Source: JAEZFI01 sp044508215
Lineage (GTDB): Bacteria > Actinomycetota > Acidimicrobiia > Acidimicrobiales > Microtrichaceae
Direction of reading: 5' to 3'
NCBI GenBank assembly: GCA_044508215.1
Contig: JBIQID010000151.1
Span: 1 to 6,345, forward strand
Length of the DNA stretch: 6,345 nucleotides
The notes beneath the pieces are model-generated. The model did no database searches. It saw nothing but the letters and a program-made list of their open reading frames with translations, and was not told the origin of the DNA. A program made the position numbers and the translations under genes. This document shows, piece after piece, positions 4,857 to 6,345 of the stretch (position 1 is the stretch's first letter; the number at the start of each line of letters is the position of its first letter).

Positions 4857-6197
4857 ATGAACAAGACGCTCGACCCCATCCTCGAGGAGGTGCTCCAGCG
4901 CAACCCGGGCGAAGCCGAGTTCCACCAGGCCGTCCGTGAGGTGCTGGGCTCCCTCGGTCCCGTCCTCGAACGTCACCCCGAGTACGCCGAGCTGAAGATC
5001 ATCCAGCGGGTGTGCGAGCCGGAGCGCCAGATCATCTTCCGGGTGCCGTGGGAGGACGACCGCGGCGAGGTCCAGGTGAACCGCGGCTTCCGCGTGGAGT
5101 TCAACTCGGCCCTCGGCCCGTTCAAGGGCGGCCTGCGGTTCCACCCCTCGGTCTACCTGGGCATCGTGAAGTTCCTCGGCTTCGAGCAGATCTTCAAGAA
5201 CGCGCTCACCGGGCTGCCCATCGGCGGTGCCAAGGGCGGTGCCGACTTCGACCCGAAGGGCCGGAGCGACGCCGAGGTCATGCGCTTCTGCCAGAGCTTC
5301 ATGCTCGAGCTGTCCCGCCACCTCGGCGAGTACACCGACGTCCCGGCCGGTGACATTGGCGTGGGTGGCCGTGAGATCGGCTACCTCTTCGGCCAGTACA
5401 AGCGCATCACGAACCGCTACGAGAGCGGCGTGATCACCGGCAAGGACCCCGCCTGGGGCGGAGCGCTCGTCCGCAAGGAGGCCACCGGCTACGGCGTGGC
5501 GTACTTCGTCGACGAGGCCCTGCGCGCCAAGGGGACGTCGCTCGACGGCCGCACGTGCGTGGTGTCCGGCTCGGGCAACGTGGCGATCTACGCGATCGAG
5601 AAGATCACGCAGCTGGGCGGCACGGTCGTGGCCTGCTCCGACTCGAGCGGCTACGTCGTCGACCACAAGGGCATCGACCTGGAGCTGCTGCGCCAGATCA
5701 AGGAGGTCGAGCGGCTGCGGATCGACGCCTACGCCGAGCGCCGCGGCGCCGACGTGCTGTTCGTCTCCGGCGGCTCCATCTGGGACGTCCCGTGCGACAT
5801 CGCGCTGCCCTGCGCCACCCAGAACGAGCTCGACGAGGCCGGCGCGAAGACGCTCGTCTCCAACGGCTGCATCGCGGTCGGGGAGGGCGCCAACATGCCC
5901 ACCACCCCGTCCGCGGTCCGTGTCCTGTGCGAGGCAGGCGTGGTGTTCGCCCCGGGCAAGGCGGCGAACGCCGGCGGCGTCGCCACCTCGGCGCTCGAGA
6001 TGCAGCAGAACGCGTCCCGCGACTCGTGGACGTTCGAGTACTCGGAGCGGCGGCTCGCCGAGATCATGGCGTCGATCCACCAGCTCTGCTACGAGACGGC
6101 CGAGGACTACGGCGCCCCGGGCGACTACGTGCTCGGATCGAACGTGGCCGGCTTCCTCAAGGTGGCGAACGCCATGGCGGCCTTCGGCCTGGTCTAG
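4857..6197 (+). CDS. gdhA: NADP-type glutamate dehydrogenase
   Basis: This 446-residue protein has nearly the length of E. coli GdhA (447) and reads as complete. It catalyses reversible reductive amination of 2-oxoglutarate with ammonium to glutamate; this hexameric class usually works in the assimilatory direction with NADPH. The substrate domain holds 'GPFKGGLRFHPSV' (87-99, Lys90), Lys114, the Glu/Leu/Phe/Val-dehydrogenase active-site signature LPIGGAKGGADFDP (120-133, catalytic Lys126) and PAGDIGVGGREIGY (163-176, Asp166). The Rossmann domain has GSGNVA (238-243), then SDSSG (261-265) after the second strand, as in NADP-type enzymes rather than an acidic residue there. The C-terminal part keeps 'EGANMPTTPSA' (343-353) and KAANAGGVATSALEMQQNA (368-386). 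It follows the HTH-cupin regulator after 6 nt and ends before a strong hairpin. Family identity is very sure; cofactor preference is inferred from similarity. Confidence 0.96.
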   Translation: MNKTLDPILEEVLQRNPGEAEFHQAVREVLGSLGPVLERHPEYAELKIIQRVCEPERQIIFRVPWEDDRGEVQVNRGFRVEFNSALGPFKGGLRFHPSVYLGIVKFLGFEQIFKNALTGLPIGGAKGGADFDPKGRSDAEVMRFCQSFMLELSRHLGEYTDVPAGDIGVGGREIGYLFGQYKRITNRYESGVITGKDPAWGGALVRKEATGYGVAYFVDEALRAKGTSLDGRTCVVSGSGNVAIYAIEKITQLGGTVVACSDSSGYVVDHKGIDLELLRQIKEVERLRIDAYAERRGADVLFVSGGSIWDVPCDIALPCATQNELDEAGAKTLVSNGCIAVGEGANMPTTPSAVRVLCEAGVVFAPGKAANAGGVATSALEMQQNASRDSWTFEYSERRLAEIMASIHQLCYETAEDYGAPGDYVLGSNVAGFLKVANAMAAFGLV

Positions 6198-6256
6198 GAC
6201 GGCTTCGCCCCGGTCCGGCTCACCCGGTCCACGGGAGCCTCAGCACCACTTCCACC

Positions 6257-6318
6257 GATCCGCGGGGCTCGGAGTGCCGATCGCGCTGAGCGAATGGCGT
6301 CCTCCGGCCCCGCCGATC
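6257..6318. terminator. Long imperfect hairpin after gdhA
   Basis: The left arm 6257-6274 (GATCCGCGGGGCTCGGAG) pairs with the right arm 6302-6318 through 16 bp, with one mismatch and one bulged T. The 27-nt loop can form a further short stem. It starts 60 nt after the gdhA stop and ends 2 nt from a possible stop codon of a minus-strand gene, the position expected for a bidirectional terminator between convergent genes. No T-run is seen. The 59 nt between the gdhA stop and the left arm show nothing else. Confidence 0.5.
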
Positions 6319-6319
6319 G

Positions 6320-6345
6320 TCAGAACGCGACGTCAGCGCAGCCCA
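6320..6345 (-). CDS. Possible 3' end of a gene continuing past the window edge
   Basis: On the minus strand the last bases read GCADVAF and a TGA stop (6320-6322). Only seven codons are visible, so no family can be named. The case rests on the adjoining hairpin, which would fit a terminator shared by this gene and gdhA. Another reading frame here stays open without a stop, so this is only a suggestion. Confidence 0.2.

Noticed and set aside
184..6037. The same 11-mer TGGACGTTCGA occurs in three genes: 184-194 (+), 1428-1438 (-) and 6027-6037 (+), and the SRPBCC and GST proteins both contain SWTFDLD.
   Set aside because: Each copy is in the coding frame and encodes Trp-Thr-Phe with the preferred codons of this GC-rich genome. 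In the GST and GDH proteins the residues are part of family-conserved stretches. Coincidence plus codon bias explains it better than a repeated site.
4374..6080. A 568-codon open frame on the minus strand opposite gdhA and the regulator end.
   Set aside because: It is a mirror of the real genes: the product is rich in His, Val, Arg and Asp with no domain pattern, whereas the plus strand encodes clear glutamate dehydrogenase and HTH motifs. Long antisense frames are normal at this GC content.
6198..6256. CCGGTCC repeated twice after the gdhA stop, considered as an operator or a small hairpin.
   Set aside because: The copies are direct, short and composed only of bases expected at this GC content, and no stable stem forms with them. 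The better hairpin is at 6257-6318.

Overview
The window is about 70% GC. It carries six genes on both strands plus the possible end of a seventh. The GC content, TANNNT-type -10 boxes placed right at start codons (leaderless transcripts) and a glutathionyl-hydroquinone-reductase-like protein with an altered thiol-binding motif all point to a high-GC actinobacterium, possibly an acidimicrobial lineage. The genus cannot be read from the sequence. I see no rRNA, tRNA, CRISPR array, insertion sequence or phage gene.

Left part (1-1735): a perfect 42-bp palindrome, then a small SRPBCC/START-fold protein (+), convergent with a GST-superfamily reductase (-). The short gap between them holds hairpin-forming sequence. 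Middle part (1733-3525): the reductase is divergent from a flavin-dependent 4-hydroxyphenylacetate 3-hydroxylase family protein (+). Their promoters appear to lie on top of each other in about 34 bp. The hydroxylase gene runs 26 bp into the 3' end of a DksA/TraR-type zinc-finger gene (-). Right part (3526-6345): a divergent promoter region separates the DksA-like gene from a two-gene operon (+). The operon encodes an unusual regulator (RecA/KaiC-like domain without a P-loop, Xre helix-turn-helix, cupin without metal ligands), followed after 6 nt by NADP-type glutamate dehydrogenase gdhA. A long imperfect hairpin follows gdhA and abuts a possible 3' end of another minus-strand gene at the window edge.

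Functional reading: the reductase/hydroxylase pair suggests handling of phenolic or quinone compounds, though the substrate is unknown. The regulator/gdhA pair suggests local control of ammonium assimilation. The DksA-like protein is a probable RNA-polymerase-binding factor. The most unusual item is the three-domain regulator, which keeps a sensor-like layout while losing the nucleotide-binding and metal-binding residues of its two sensor-type domains.
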